This document shows, one piece after another, positions 33,674 through 42,196 of a stretch of 64,000 nucleotides of DNA. The first letter of the stretch is position 1; every line of letters begins with the position of its first letter. The notes beneath the pieces are model-generated. The model made no database searches. It worked only from the letters and a program-made list of their open reading frames with translations, and was not told where the DNA came from. The stretch spans positions 1-64,000 of the forward strand of contig JANLPQ010000101.1 of the NCBI GenBank assembly GCA_031367325.1. Direction: 5' to 3'. The stretch is from JAAFIP01 sp031367325 (GTDB lineage: Bacteria > Pseudomonadota > Gammaproteobacteria > Burkholderiales > Burkholderiaceae_C). A program made the translations under genes and the position numbers.

Positions 33674-34609
33674 ATGTTGAACCATCACACAACACACAAC
33701 ACACACTTGTACGGCTCTGTAGGGCGTGGGGTGCGAAATGCGGCGTGTCGTATTACACGCGTTTTGGCCACCAGCGTCGCTAGCGCGCTGGCTTTGTACG
33801 GCACAGCGCAGGCCGCAGGCTGCGACGAACTAGCGCGCAAGCTGCCTAACGTCACGCCCGCGCTGTGCCAAGCCGCGCAGCTGCAAGACAGCAAAGCGCG
33901 CTCGGTTAAGGGCCAGCCGCTGTGGGTGCGTGACCTACCGGCCACAGAGCCCAAACTGCGCGTGCTTGTGGTGGGCGGTATCCATGGTGATGAGCTGTCG
34001 TCCGCTGCGCTGGCGTTGCACTGGATTGCACTGGCCAAAGAAATTCCTGCGCAAACCCACTGGCGCTTTATACCCCTGCTTAACCCCGATGGGTTGCTGA
34101 CCAGCCCCGCGCAGCGCACCAACGCGCATGGTGTAGATTTAAACCGCAACTTTCCTACACCCAACTGGGACAAAGAAGCCGCGCTGTACTGGGAGCAAAA
34201 AGTCAAACGCGACCCGCGTCGCTGGCCCGGCCCCAAGCCCTTAAGCGAGCCCGAGTCGCAGTACCTGCACGACGAGATGGAGCGCTTTAAACCCGACATG
34301 ATCGTCAGCATCCACGCGCCCTACGGCGTGCTGGACTTTGATGGCCCCACCACACCGCCCGACAAACTGGGCCGCCTGTACCTGGACCAAGTGGGCATTT
34401 TCCCGGGCAGCTTGGGCAATTACGGCGGTATTCACAAACGCATGCCAGTGGTGACCATTGAACTACCGAGCGCTTTTCGCACGCCACTGGTCGCTGAAAT
34501 GCGCCAGATGTGGCTTGATTTGGTGCGTTGGCAAAGTGAGCGATTGCTGCAGCCTAAACCAGCGGCTGAGCCCAATGCTAGGCCCACTAAGTTGGGCCAG
34601 TTGCGTTGA
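33674..34609 (+). CDS. M14-family zinc carboxypeptidase, exported (murein peptide amidase-like)
   Basis: A 311-residue peptidase. It has a long signal region (to about residue 48, LALYGTAQAA) and an M14 domain. Zinc ligands are His104 and Glu107 (GGIHGDE) and His214 (SIHAPYG), the Arg/Asn substrate motif is DLNRNFP, and the catalytic Glu263 is in VTIELPS. All key residues are present. The family cleaves C-terminal meso-diaminopimelate or gamma-glutamyl bonds of peptidoglycan peptides, like MpaA. The start follows the previous stop with no spacer, so coupling with the thioredoxin-like gene is likely. Confidence 0.88.
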   Translation: MLNHHTTHNTHLYGSVGRGVRNAACRITRVLATSVASALALYGTAQAAGCDELARKLPNVTPALCQAAQLQDSKARSVKGQPLWVRDLPATEPKLRVLVVGGIHGDELSSAALALHWIALAKEIPAQTHWRFIPLLNPDGLLTSPAQRTNAHGVDLNRNFPTPNWDKEAALYWEQKVKRDPRRWPGPKPLSEPESQYLHDEMERFKPDMIVSIHAPYGVLDFDGPTTPPDKLGRLYLDQVGIFPGSLGNYGGIHKRMPVVTIELPSAFRTPLVAEMRQMWLDLVRWQSERLLQPKPAAEPNARPTKLGQLR

Positions 34610-34713
34610 GAAATCGTTATTGACTTCGTCACACTCAGTAACAACCCGCTAGCACTACTGAACGCATCGGTTTAAAGTATGTGCAACAAGTCACATAATT
34701 AGAGGTTTTTAGT

Positions 34714-35904
34714 ATGCAAGTTTTACGCATCGCCTATGCGCTAGCGCTGGGTTTGGCGACCAGCTTAGCCTGTGCACAAACTAATACCTTTCGCGTAGGC
34801 GTAGTAGGCCCGTTTACCGGGCCGTCGGCTGACTTTGGTGTACCGATGCTGCAAGGCATTCAGCTGGCGGTGGACGAGATCAACGCCGTGGGTGGCTACT
34901 TGGGTCGCCCGCTAGAACTGGTGGTCAAAGACGATAAAGCCAACCCTGACGAAGGCCTCAAGCAAAGCCAAGCTTTGGTGAACGAGAAGGTGAACGTGGT
35001 GATTGGGTTTTGCAACACCGGAGTGGCAGCCAAATCTTTAGATGTTTTTCAAACCGCCAAGTTGCCGCTGATGATTCCGTGCGCTACAGGCTCGCCACTG
35101 ACGGCTAAATTTCCTGCACAAGACAGTTATATTTTTCGCAACTCTGCGCGCGACGGTATTCAGGCACCGTTTGTGGTGGATGACATTGTTAAACGCGGCT
35201 GGACCAAGGTGGCCATTTTTGCCGACACCAGCGGCTACGGCGAGGCAGGCTTGAAAGACGTGGAAAAAGCGCTGGAGGCCAAACAGCTCAAGGCCGTGTA
35301 TGTGGCACGTTTTGCCACTGGTGTGAAAGATTTAAGCACCGACCTGAAAGCTGCCCGCGACGCCGGTGCCGACGTGGTGTTTAGCTACACCGTAGGCCCT
35401 GAAAATGCAGTGATTGCCAACGGGCGCAAAGCCATGGGCTGGAAAGTGCCGCAAGTGGGCGCATGGACGCTATCGTTTCCATTCTTTATGGATGGCGCCA
35501 AAGACAATGCCGACGGCGCGCTGATGGCGCAAACATTTATTGCCGAGCCTAGCAACGAGCGCCGGGCGGCGTTTTTAAGCGCCTACGCGCGCAAGTTCAA
35601 ATCCAAGCGCATTGCAGTACCGATGGCCGCGGCCCAGGCCTACGACGCAACCTATCTTTTGATGTACTCCCTGTTTGGTTTGCGCGATGGCGTTGTCAAC
35701 GGCCCTACATTAAAACTGGCGCTGGAGAACATGCAACGTACCTACTACGGCGTGGTAGCCACGTATGAAAAACCATTTACCTTAAACGACAAGGACGCTG
35801 TCACGCAAAACATGCTGGTCATGGGCATGGTAAAAAACGGTGTGGTGACCTTTGCCTACCCAGAGGACGCGAAACGCAACTTGTTTGTGCAGCGCAAGCA
35901 GTAA
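34714..35904 (+). CDS. Branched-chain amino acid ABC transporter substrate-binding protein (LivK-like)
   Basis: A 396-residue periplasmic binding protein with a signal peptide (LRIAYALALGLATSLACA). The Peripla_BP_6 fold shows FRVGVVGPFTGPSADFGVPMLQGIQLAVDEINAVGG and a lysine-rich VVKDDKANPDEGLKQSQALVNEKVNVVIG typical of the HAAT family. No permease or ATPase gene adjoins, so it works with a transporter encoded elsewhere or as an orphan sensor. AGAGG lies about 10 bases before the ATG. A good terminator follows. Confidence 0.9.
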   Translation: MQVLRIAYALALGLATSLACAQTNTFRVGVVGPFTGPSADFGVPMLQGIQLAVDEINAVGGYLGRPLELVVKDDKANPDEGLKQSQALVNEKVNVVIGFCNTGVAAKSLDVFQTAKLPLMIPCATGSPLTAKFPAQDSYIFRNSARDGIQAPFVVDDIVKRGWTKVAIFADTSGYGEAGLKDVEKALEAKQLKAVYVARFATGVKDLSTDLKAARDAGADVVFSYTVGPENAVIANGRKAMGWKVPQVGAWTLSFPFFMDGAKDNADGALMAQTFIAEPSNERRAAFLSAYARKFKSKRIAVPMAAAQAYDATYLLMYSLFGLRDGVVNGPTLKLALENMQRTYYGVVATYEKPFTLNDKDAVTQNMLVMGMVKNGVVTFAYPEDAKRNLFVQRKQ

Positions 35905-35936
35905 GCGCAGTTAGCCCAGCAGAGGCAGCTAACACC

Positions 35937-35966
35937 AAGCAGCGGCGATGGTCGCTGCTTTATAAA
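35937..35966 (+). terminator. Rho-independent-like terminator after the LivK-like gene
   Basis: AAGCAGCG (35937-35944) and CGCTGCTT (35953-35960) form a perfect 8-bp stem with loop GCGATGGT, followed by TATAAAA. It lies 33 bases after the stop codon. Confidence 0.65.
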
Positions 35967-36018
35967 AAGACAAAGCCTTGGCCGGGTGGATTGGCGCAAC
36001 ACCCCCGATAATCAAGCC

Positions 36019-37020
36019 ATGCGCCTATCTCCCAAGACCGTCGGCATCGCTGCTGCGGTAATCACTATTACCATTTGGACCTCGTTTATCGTGGTTGCCC
36101 GCTTCATGGCCCTGCGCGGGCTAACGCCGCTGGACATTGTGCTGTGCCGCTTTATCGGTGCGGCGCTGGTGCTGCTGCCTTGGGGCTATGTGATGGTGCG
36201 CAAAATGAAGGCGAACGGGCAGGGTCAGCAGACTTGGCTGGGCCTGTCACCGCTGCCGCGCCGCACTACGGTGCTGATTGGGGTGTTTGGCGGTGTGGGC
36301 TATGCGGTGCTGGCCTATAGCGCGTTTGTGTACGCACCGGCAGCGCATGGGTCGGTGCTGCTGCCGGGCATGCTGCCGCTGTCTACGGCATTGTTGTCGG
36401 TGTGGCTGCTGCATGAACATTTAAGTGCGGGCCGCATCACTGGGCTGGCGATGATTTTTGGCGGTGCGCTGTTGGTAGGCGGCGTGTCGATATTTAAGGC
36501 CGCATTCGGCAGCGACGGTAGCAGCCAAGTGTGGAAGGGCGATATTTTGTTTGTCTGCGCGTCCACTTGCTGGGCGTTTTACGCGGTCACTTGCCGCAAG
36601 CAGGCGCTGGGCGCGGTGCCTGCCACCATTGCAGTGATCGTATTTTGTGTGCTGACCTATATCCCCGTGTACGCTGCACTTGTGGCTAGCGGCGTGGTGC
36701 ACAGCAAACTGGCCACTGCGCCTTGGAGCGAAATTATTTTTCACACTGTATGGCAAGGCGGCGGCTCGGTGGTGATCTCGGGCATTACTTTTACCAAGAT
36801 GATTCAATATTTTGGCCCGGTGCGCACCACTATGCTGACCGCCATCGTGCCGGGTTTGTCGGCGCTGGGCGCGGTGATCTTATTAAACGAGCCGCTGCAT
36901 TGGAACCTGGCGGCCGGGCTGGCGCTGGTAACGCTGGGTATTGTGGTGGGCGTGCGCGCAGCGGGTAAAGCAGTGCCCTTGGCCACCACCGCAGCAACTA
37001 CCGCAGCCGCTAAGGCGTGA
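36019..37020 (+). CDS. DMT-superfamily (EamA) transporter
   Basis: A 333-residue inner-membrane exporter of the drug/metabolite type with ten predicted helices in two EamA repeats (for example WTSFIVVARFMALRGLTPLDIVLCRF in the first and SGITFTKMIQYFGPVRTTMLTAIVPGLSALGAVILLNEPL in the second) and an Ala/Thr-rich C-terminus. ATG 36019 is preferred over a GTG eleven codons upstream. Substrate unknown. tsaB begins four bases after its stop, so it may head the tsaB-rimI-udg transcription unit. Confidence 0.9.
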   Translation: MRLSPKTVGIAAAVITITIWTSFIVVARFMALRGLTPLDIVLCRFIGAALVLLPWGYVMVRKMKANGQGQQTWLGLSPLPRRTTVLIGVFGGVGYAVLAYSAFVYAPAAHGSVLLPGMLPLSTALLSVWLLHEHLSAGRITGLAMIFGGALLVGGVSIFKAAFGSDGSSQVWKGDILFVCASTCWAFYAVTCRKQALGAVPATIAVIVFCVLTYIPVYAALVASGVVHSKLATAPWSEIIFHTVWQGGGSVVISGITFTKMIQYFGPVRTTMLTAIVPGLSALGAVILLNEPLHWNLAAGLALVTLGIVVGVRAAGKAVPLATTAATTAAAKA

Positions 37021-37024
37021 TGCC

Positions 37025-37777
37025 ATGAAGCTACTGGCCTTTGACACGTCAACCGAAGTGATGAGCATTGCCGTGCAGCACGGCGCGCAGATTGTCACGC
37101 ACACGGGTGCGGGCGGTGCGCAAGCGTCAGCCACGCTGATCCCCGCCATTCAAGCGCTGATGGCACAAGCTGGTTTGCAGTTTACCCAGCTAGACGCTAT
37201 CGTCTTTGGCCGCGGTCCCGGCTCGTTTACCGGCTTGCGCACGGCCTGCTCGGTAGCGCAGGGCTTGGCTTTTGCCGCTGGTGTGCGCGTGCTGCCGGTA
37301 GACACGCTGATGGCTGTGGCCAACGAGGCCTGCCACAGCTTGCAGCAGGCCCTGCCGCATGTCGCGCTGCCGCGGCGCATATGCGCCGCGCTGGACGCGC
37401 GCATGGGTGAGGTGTACTACAAACACTATGTTTTTAATAGCTGCTTGAGCAGTATCGACGGCTTCTACAGCCTTAAAATACCGCAAAATATAGAGCCTTT
37501 TGAGGCAGAATTTACCACCCTGCTGGCAGGCAATGTGCGCCCCACCTACGACGCGCAGTTGCCCGCAGCATTGCTGGCCGCAACCTATGTGCATTGCCTG
37601 CCCACGGCCACGGCGCTGCTGCGCTTGGCACCGCAGCTGATTACCAGCGGTGGCCTGGTAGACGCGCAAGACGCGCTGCCGCTGTACATTCGCGACAAAG
37701 TGGCGCAAACCACGGCAGAGCGCGAGGCGGCTGCGCCAACACGCGCCCTACCCACACCTGCCACGCCAGCCGCTTAA
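37025..37777 (+). CDS. tsaB: tRNA threonylcarbamoyladenosine synthesis protein TsaB, with repeat-derived insertion
   Basis: A 250-residue TsaB, the ASKHA-fold partner of TsaD needed for the t6A37 tRNA modification. It has MKLLAFDTSTEVMSIAV at the start and the core motif FGRGPGSFTGLRTACSVAQGLAFA. After DARMGEVYYKHYV comes an insertion of about 17 residues (NSCLSSIDGFYSLKI) encoded by a dispersed repeat, which explains part of the excess over E. coli TsaB (231). The insertion lies between two structural elements and the frame is kept, so the protein is probably functional. rimI starts 16 bases after the stop. Confidence 0.93.
   Translation: MKLLAFDTSTEVMSIAVQHGAQIVTHTGAGGAQASATLIPAIQALMAQAGLQFTQLDAIVFGRGPGSFTGLRTACSVAQGLAFAAGVRVLPVDTLMAVANEACHSLQQALPHVALPRRICAALDARMGEVYYKHYVFNSCLSSIDGFYSLKIPQNIEPFEAEFTTLLAGNVRPTYDAQLPAALLAATYVHCLPTATALLRLAPQLITSGGLVDAQDALPLYIRDKVAQTTAEREAAAPTRALPTPATPAA
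37430..37480 (-). repeat. Dispersed palindromic repeat, copy 12, inside tsaB
   Basis: ATAGCTGCTTGAGCAG at 37437-37452 preceded by TTTTTA and followed by TATCGACGGCTTCTACAGCC. In-frame, translated as part of TsaB. Confidence 0.85.
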
Positions 37778-37793
37778 GATTTAAACTCGACCC

Positions 37794-38357
37794 ATGAGCG
37801 CCCTGCCCGCCGCCCCTGTAATGCCCACCTCGCCGCTCGCGCTACGTGAGGCGCAACTGGTACCCATGCGCGCCGCTGCGCTGGCGCAGGTACTGCACGC
37901 CGAGCGCGCCGCCTACAACTGGCCGTGGACCGAGGCGAACATTGCCGACAGCATTGCCGCAGGTTACCAATGCCTCACGCTGATGGGTGGCGCGGATGAA
38001 GCGCCAAGCACCACGCAACCGGGCCTGCACAGCGCGCCAGCAAGCACAGCAAATGACGGTACGCTGCTGGGCTATTTCATCGCCATGCAAGGCGTGGACG
38101 AAGTGCACTTGCTTAACCTTACCGTAGCCCCGGCGTACCAGCGCCAAGGCTGGGCCCGCGTCATGCTGGACGCGCTGGCGCTGTGGTCGCGCAGCGTGTC
38201 GGCCCAGTGGCTGTGGCTGGAGGTACGCGTGGGCAATGTGCGCGCCATCACAGTGTATGAGCAGTACGGATTTCGGCGCGTGGGCGAACGCAAACGCTAC
38301 TACCCTGCAGGCGGCGACCTGCGCGAAGACGCTATAGTGATGAGCTACAAACTATGA
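37794..38357 (+). CDS. rimI: Ribosomal protein S18 alanine N-acetyltransferase RimI
   Basis: A 187-residue GNAT protein. It has the acetyl-CoA loop VAPAYQRQGWARVMLDAL (Q/R-x-x-G-x-G/A type), EVRVGNVRAITVYEQYGFRRVGERKRYYP and a final EDAIVMSYKL, all typical of RimI, which acetylates the N-terminal Ala of S18. An Ala/Ser/Thr-rich insertion of about 25 residues (DEAPSTTQPGLHSAPASTAN) sits before strand 4. It overlaps udg by four bases (ATGA) and lies 16 bases after tsaB, the usual tsaB-rimI pairing. Confidence 0.93.
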   Translation: MSALPAAPVMPTSPLALREAQLVPMRAAALAQVLHAERAAYNWPWTEANIADSIAAGYQCLTLMGGADEAPSTTQPGLHSAPASTANDGTLLGYFIAMQGVDEVHLLNLTVAPAYQRQGWARVMLDALALWSRSVSAQWLWLEVRVGNVRAITVYEQYGFRRVGERKRYYPAGGDLREDAIVMSYKL

Positions 38358-39427
38358 GCGATACCTCCACAGCATCCGCATCTGCAAACGCGACCGCCGC
38401 CACTGCCGCCGCCAGCGCGCCGCTACCGCTGGCACTGGATGCGCGCCAGCGCAGCATGTTAAGCGCGATGGGCATTCAACTGTGGGAAGCCCCGTTTTAT
38501 GAAGAAAAACAGGCTGTAACCCAAGTAAAACCTGCTCAAGCAGCCATTAAAAATGTAGTGGCTGGTGCGGGTGCGGGTGCGGGTGCGGGTGTGAACGCAA
38601 GCGCGGGTGCGACAGCGTCCATCTCTGCAAGTGCGACTACATCAGAATCAGCACATCCCGCAGTTGCGCAAACAACCACCTCACCAGCCACCGCGTCTTT
38701 GGCCACCACCACATCGCATACCAGCACATTGGGCGCAAGCGCTGCGCCCGCATCTGCCGCCCCGCGCGCGCCCGTGAACATCGCCATTTCATCCGCACGG
38801 CAGCCCTTGCCTGCAGGCATTGCCAGCATGGACTGGCTGCCACTGCAAGCCGCCGTGCAAAGCTGCCAAGCCTGCAACCTGTGCGAAAGCCGCAAAAACA
38901 CCGTCTTCGGTGTCGGCCAGCCCAGCACCGATGCTGCACTGGCGCCGCGTGTCGACTGGCTGATCGTGGGCGAAGCACCCGGTGAGAACGAAGACCTGCA
39001 AGGCGAGCCGTTTGTAGGCCAAGCCGGCAAGCTGCTAGACAACATGCTGCGCGCCATGGTGGTCAACGGCCAACCGCTGGCACGCCAGAGCAACGTGTTT
39101 ATTACCAATGTTTTGAAGTGCCGCCCACCCGCCAACCGCAACCCCAGCGCCGCCGAAGTGGCCATGTGCCAACCCTACCTGCTGCGCCAAATCGCGCTGC
39201 TGCAACCCAAAATTATTCTCGCCATGGGCCGTTTTGCCGTGCAAGCTTTGACCGGCAGCAACGAACCGTTGGGCAAGCTGCGCGGCCGGGTGCACGCCCT
39301 TTCATTCGGCGACTACCAAGCCCCTGTGATCGTCACCTACCACCCAGCCTACTTGCTGCGCAACCTGCCCGACAAAGCCAAAGCGTGGGCAGATTTGTTG
39401 CTGGCGATGCAGACTTTGCCGTCCTAG
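38354..39427 (+). CDS. udg: Type 4/5 uracil-DNA glycosylase with long low-complexity insert
   Basis: A 357-residue iron-sulfur uracil-DNA glycosylase that removes uracil from DNA. The catalytic part spans about 160-357: C-x-x-C in CQACNLCESR, GEAPGENED (motif 1), two further cluster cysteines in VLKCRPPANRNP...MCQPYL, and TYHPAYLLR (motif 2). The N-terminal helix (LDARQRSMLSAMGIQLWEAP) is joined by a roughly 100-residue Ala/Thr/Ser/Gly linker. Its first part (TQVKPAQAAIKNVV, 56-69) is a translated dispersed repeat, and its next part is a GTGCGG hexanucleotide microsatellite (38565-38588). Linker growth by repeat insertion is the likely cause of the extra length. Confidence 0.92.
   Translation: MSDTSTASASANATAATAAASAPLPLALDARQRSMLSAMGIQLWEAPFYEEKQAVTQVKPAQAAIKNVVAGAGAGAGAGVNASAGATASISASATTSESAHPAVAQTTTSPATASLATTTSHTSTLGASAAPASAAPRAPVNIAISSARQPLPAGIASMDWLPLQAAVQSCQACNLCESRKNTVFGVGQPSTDAALAPRVDWLIVGEAPGENEDLQGEPFVGQAGKLLDNMLRAMVVNGQPLARQSNVFITNVLKCRPPANRNPSAAEVAMCQPYLLRQIALLQPKIILAMGRFAVQALTGSNEPLGKLRGRVHALSFGDYQAPVIVTYHPAYLLRNLPDKAKAWADLLLAMQTLPS
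38514..38562 (+). repeat. Dispersed palindromic repeat, copy 13, inside udg
   Basis: GTAACCCAAGTAAAA then CTGCTCAAGCAGCCAT (38532-38547) and TAAAAATGTAGTG. Nearly identical to intergenic copies and read in frame; four GTGCGG units follow directly. Confidence 0.88.
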
Positions 39428-39672
39428 TGCCTGGCAGTCGCACAGCACCGCTTGGTTCGTTGACCTTTTACTGTCTTGGCACCTTGCGGTCACGCAGGTC
39501 TGTTTGGCATGGGACACACGCCTCAGCAGCACGCGTACTACAACAACGAACCCGGTACAAAGCCACACAGCAGAAAACACCCTAAAAACCACTTCAAACA
39601 GCATTTTTAATAACAAAACAGGCCACTAACCCAAGCAAATCCTGCTCAAGCAGCTATGCAATCAATAGCGTT
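39428..39672 (+). repeat. Composite repeat region with dispersed repeat copy 14
   Basis: The 257-base gap between udg and the convergent SPOR gene is repeat DNA. GCAGGTCTGTTTGGCATGGG (39494-39513) recurs near 3.75 kb. The block AACACCCTAAAAACCACTTC to AACAAAACAGGCC (39576-39624) recurs in both large composite copies (3.3 and 8.9 kb). The dispersed repeat itself has its core CTGCTCAAGCAGCTAT at 39642-39657. The large palindromic arms are absent here, so this is a partial composite. Confidence 0.8.
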
Positions 39673-39684
39673 ATGCAACACAAA

Positions 39685-40374
39685 CTACAAACTACAACTA
39701 CGCAACGCCACAGCACCCAGTGCCGCTGTGACTGGCTCTAATTGCGCACGCAACACGTCGTCCACTGCGGGCAGACGCAAAATCTGCCCCTGCGCTGGGG
39801 CGATTTCTTGGACCACTTTGGCGGTGCGTACACCGCGCTTGTTTAAGCTGATCAACTCTTGGTTGGCCAGGTCCGCGCTGGTGTGGCCGCCTAAGGAAAT
39901 GCCAGGTTCTAGTTTGGGGTTTTGCAGCGTGTCAATCGTCACGTCCAGTCGGCGCAACTCGCTTTTCTTTTTGGCCAGCACCTCAGGGTCGTTGTACTTG
40001 CCCATGTAGACAATCCAGCGGCCTGCTTGCTCGGCGCTGTCCATGCTCCAGCTGCCTGCGGGTAACAATTGGGCTGCATTGCGTGCCGCAGCGGCTATGC
40101 GCTCGCCCAGCACCGGGGTTTGCAGACATTCCAGCGGCTTGGCCGACGTGGCGCTGGCAGTGTTGAGGTTGCTTGCACTGTTAACGGTGCTGTCAACGGG
40201 CCTGGCCTCGTTGGGACTGAGCAAGCGAATGGCTTCGGGTTTGATCTGCTGGCCCATGCGCGCTGGTTCAGTTTGCGGTGTGGGTGCTAGGCCAAAGACA
40301 GCCAAGTGGCCTTGCGTCCACGCAAAGTACAGGCCGTTAGCCAGCAATAAAAGTACAACAACCAAACGTAGCAT
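39685..40374 (-). CDS. SPOR-domain membrane-anchored protein
   Basis: A 229-residue protein with one N-terminal membrane helix (RLVVVLLLLANGLYFAW), a linker rich in Ser/Asn/Thr, and a C-terminal SPOR-like domain (GSWSMDSAEQAGRWIVYMGKYNDPEVLAKKKSELRRLDV and on to SLGGHTSADLANQELISLNKRGVRTAKVV). SPOR domains bind denuded glycan strands at division sites. ATG 40374 places the helix at the very N-terminus. It follows birA on the same strand, as commonly seen in this order; the pantothenate kinase gene coaX that I would expect between them is not there. Confidence 0.82.
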   Translation of the reverse strand: MLRLVVVLLLLANGLYFAWTQGHLAVFGLAPTPQTEPARMGQQIKPEAIRLLSPNEARPVDSTVNSASNLNTASATSAKPLECLQTPVLGERIAAAARNAAQLLPAGSWSMDSAEQAGRWIVYMGKYNDPEVLAKKKSELRRLDVTIDTLQNPKLEPGISLGGHTSADLANQELISLNKRGVRTAKVVQEIAPAQGQILRLPAVDDVLRAQLEPVTAALGAVALRSCSL

Positions 40375-40436
40375 AAAGGAAAGTATCTGTGGACTGTGAG
40401 TTACCGAAGGGCTTGAAGGAACCAAAAAGCTGTATG

Positions 40437-41387
40437 TTACCTACTACGACGTGCCGAATCCGGCGCGTCGGGCTGTAAAGCAGGTGCTACAGCGGCAAGT
40501 GCAGTTAGCGAGGTCCCAATTGGCCCGCCAGCAGGCCGCACGCTCACCTCGTTGCTGCTGACCCGCTGCTCGCCGCTGGCCGTGTGCACGCGCAGCGCGC
40601 CTTGGGCGTCTACACCGCATCCGGTGCCTTGCGTGCCATCGCTTAACTGCAGGGGGCGGCCCGCCAGAGCGTCGCGCGCGGCAAAACGGCTGGCAAAGGC
40701 GGCAAAGCCTTCGCGCTCAAACTGCAGCAGGTCGCGCAGCAAGGGGGCTGCCACGCGATTTAAGGCCTGTGCTGCCGTGATGGATGGCTCTAGCTGCGCC
40801 AGCGCCGCAGGGGGTGTAGAAACGCCGCTTAGCGCCTCGGGCGGCCTAGGCGCGATATTAATGCCCACACCGATAACGGCATAACGCGCTTTGCTGTGCG
40901 CACCAGCACCGCCCGCTGCTGCACCGGGCCCCACAGTTTGCTGGGTTTCTATCAAGATACCGGCCAGCTTGTGGTCGTCTACCCACAGGTCGTTAGGCCA
41001 TTTAAGCTGGATGCGTGGATGTAAGCTGCTGGCCACGCTAACGCCTACGGCCAAAGACAAACCGTCCCAAGCCTGCGGCTGCAGCAGCAACCCGAGCGAA
41101 AACGTCAACGAAGGGTTGGTGGTGCCCACGCTGTGGGCTGCAGGCGCTGGCGCGTCGCTGTGCCATAGGCGGCCTAGCCGCCCACGGCCTGCGGTTTGGT
41201 GCTGGGCCACCAGCAAGGTAGGCTCGGTGCGGCCCGCGCGGGCGCGGCGCATCAGCTCGGTATTGGTCGAATCAATCTGGGGCACTACCTCTACGCTAAA
41301 ACCTGCCAGGCTGGGCAAGCCCATGGCCATCACGGCTTGCCAGATGCTCTCGGCGCTGGCGGGGAAAGTGTGGTCAGGCGTGTCCAT
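40437..41387 (-). CDS. birA: Biotin-[acetyl-CoA-carboxylase] ligase
   Basis: A 316-residue class I (no DNA-binding domain) biotin protein ligase. It has STNTELMRRARAG, the biotinyl-AMP loop TAGRGRLGRLWHSD, a LKWPNDLWVDDHKLAGILIET core, and a C-terminal SH3-like domain (LQLSDGTQGTGCGVDAQGALRVHTASGEQRV). An Ala/Gly-rich insertion (TVGPGAAAGGAGAHSKA) separates two core strands. It biotinylates the BCCP subunit of acetyl-CoA carboxylase. Confidence 0.93.
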   Translation of the reverse strand: MDTPDHTFPASAESIWQAVMAMGLPSLAGFSVEVVPQIDSTNTELMRRARAGRTEPTLLVAQHQTAGRGRLGRLWHSDAPAPAAHSVGTTNPSLTFSLGLLLQPQAWDGLSLAVGVSVASSLHPRIQLKWPNDLWVDDHKLAGILIETQQTVGPGAAAGGAGAHSKARYAVIGVGINIAPRPPEALSGVSTPPAALAQLEPSITAAQALNRVAAPLLRDLLQFEREGFAAFASRFAARDALAGRPLQLSDGTQGTGCGVDAQGALRVHTASGEQRVSSNEVSVRPAGGPIGTSLTALAAVAPALQPDAPDSARRSR

Positions 41388-41515
41388 GCGCTAGCTGGAG
41401 GTGGGATGCACGTTGGGCACATTCGGCATGCGGGCTGTGCAATAGGCGCTGCGCAACGGTAGGTGCTGAGCGCAGTACGGTGTGTGACCCATATCCATCC
41501 CCTGCGCCACCGCCG

Positions 41516-42166
41516 TCAGGCGCAGCTTTTGGGTGCCAGCATAGTGCCACGGCACTTGGGCGCACCGCACCAGCAGGCGTAGTCGGCTTTGAGCTTTTTG
41601 GTGTACTTCTCGTCGATGACCAGGCCGTAGTTGTAGAACAGCTCTTCGCCTTTGGCAATATTGCGCAGGGCTTTGATAAACACGCGGCCATGCAATTCGT
41701 CAGCCTCGCAATTAGGTGCGCAGCTGTGGTTAATCCATCGGCTGTCGTTGCCGCCGACGTTAGCGTCCAGGCAGTCGCCGCTCTCTAACGAGAAGTAAAA
41801 CGTATGATTAGGCTGCAGCGGGTCGTGCGGGTGACGGCGCAAGGCCTCTTTCCAGTTAATGCGCTGGCCAATGTATTCGATCAAATGCTGGCCCTCGGCC
41901 ACTGGGGCCACAGCAAACATACCTTTGCCATGCACGCCCGATTTACGGGTAACAATGAACTTGCCCGGTACGACCAAAGCGTCGAGCTTGGCAGTGCGTT
42001 TGGCAAGTTTCTGAGTTTTTTTGAGGGCTTTTTCAGCCTTGTCGGTCGCTTTATCTGCCACCTTGTCTGTCACCTTGTTTTGGGCCTTCTGCAGGGCTTT
42101 TTTGTCTGACTTTTTTAGTTTGTCTTTTTTGTCGGTTTTTGCGACAGCGTGGGTGTTTTTTGGCAT
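41516..42166 (-). CDS. SET-domain protein lysine methyltransferase with Lys-rich N-terminus
   Basis: A 216-residue SET protein. Residues 2-64 are a very basic, low-complexity region (KKDKLKKSDKKALQKAQNK and repeats of DKVADKATDKAEK) that looks like a histone H1-type tail or coiled coil. The SET domain (about 68-200) has KSGVHGKGMFA, the SAM/catalytic NHSCAPNCEA, and GEELFYNYG with the catalytic Tyr. A post-SET zinc motif (CWCGAPKCRG) closes it. All key residues are present, so it should be active. It is divergent from a topoisomerase III gene whose product has an H1-like Lys/Ala tail, a candidate substrate by proximity only. Confidence 0.9.
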   Translation of the reverse strand: MPKNTHAVAKTDKKDKLKKSDKKALQKAQNKVTDKVADKATDKAEKALKKTQKLAKRTAKLDALVVPGKFIVTRKSGVHGKGMFAVAPVAEGQHLIEYIGQRINWKEALRRHPHDPLQPNHTFYFSLESGDCLDANVGGNDSRWINHSCAPNCEADELHGRVFIKALRNIAKGEELFYNYGLVIDEKYTKKLKADYACWCGAPKCRGTMLAPKSCA

Positions 42167-42196
42167 AGCCCGAAAAATTTGGTATGGTGAATCATG

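Noticed and set aside
38536..39165. 209-codon frame opposite udg
   Set aside because: Antisense to the low-complexity linker and catalytic domain of udg; Ala-rich shadow.
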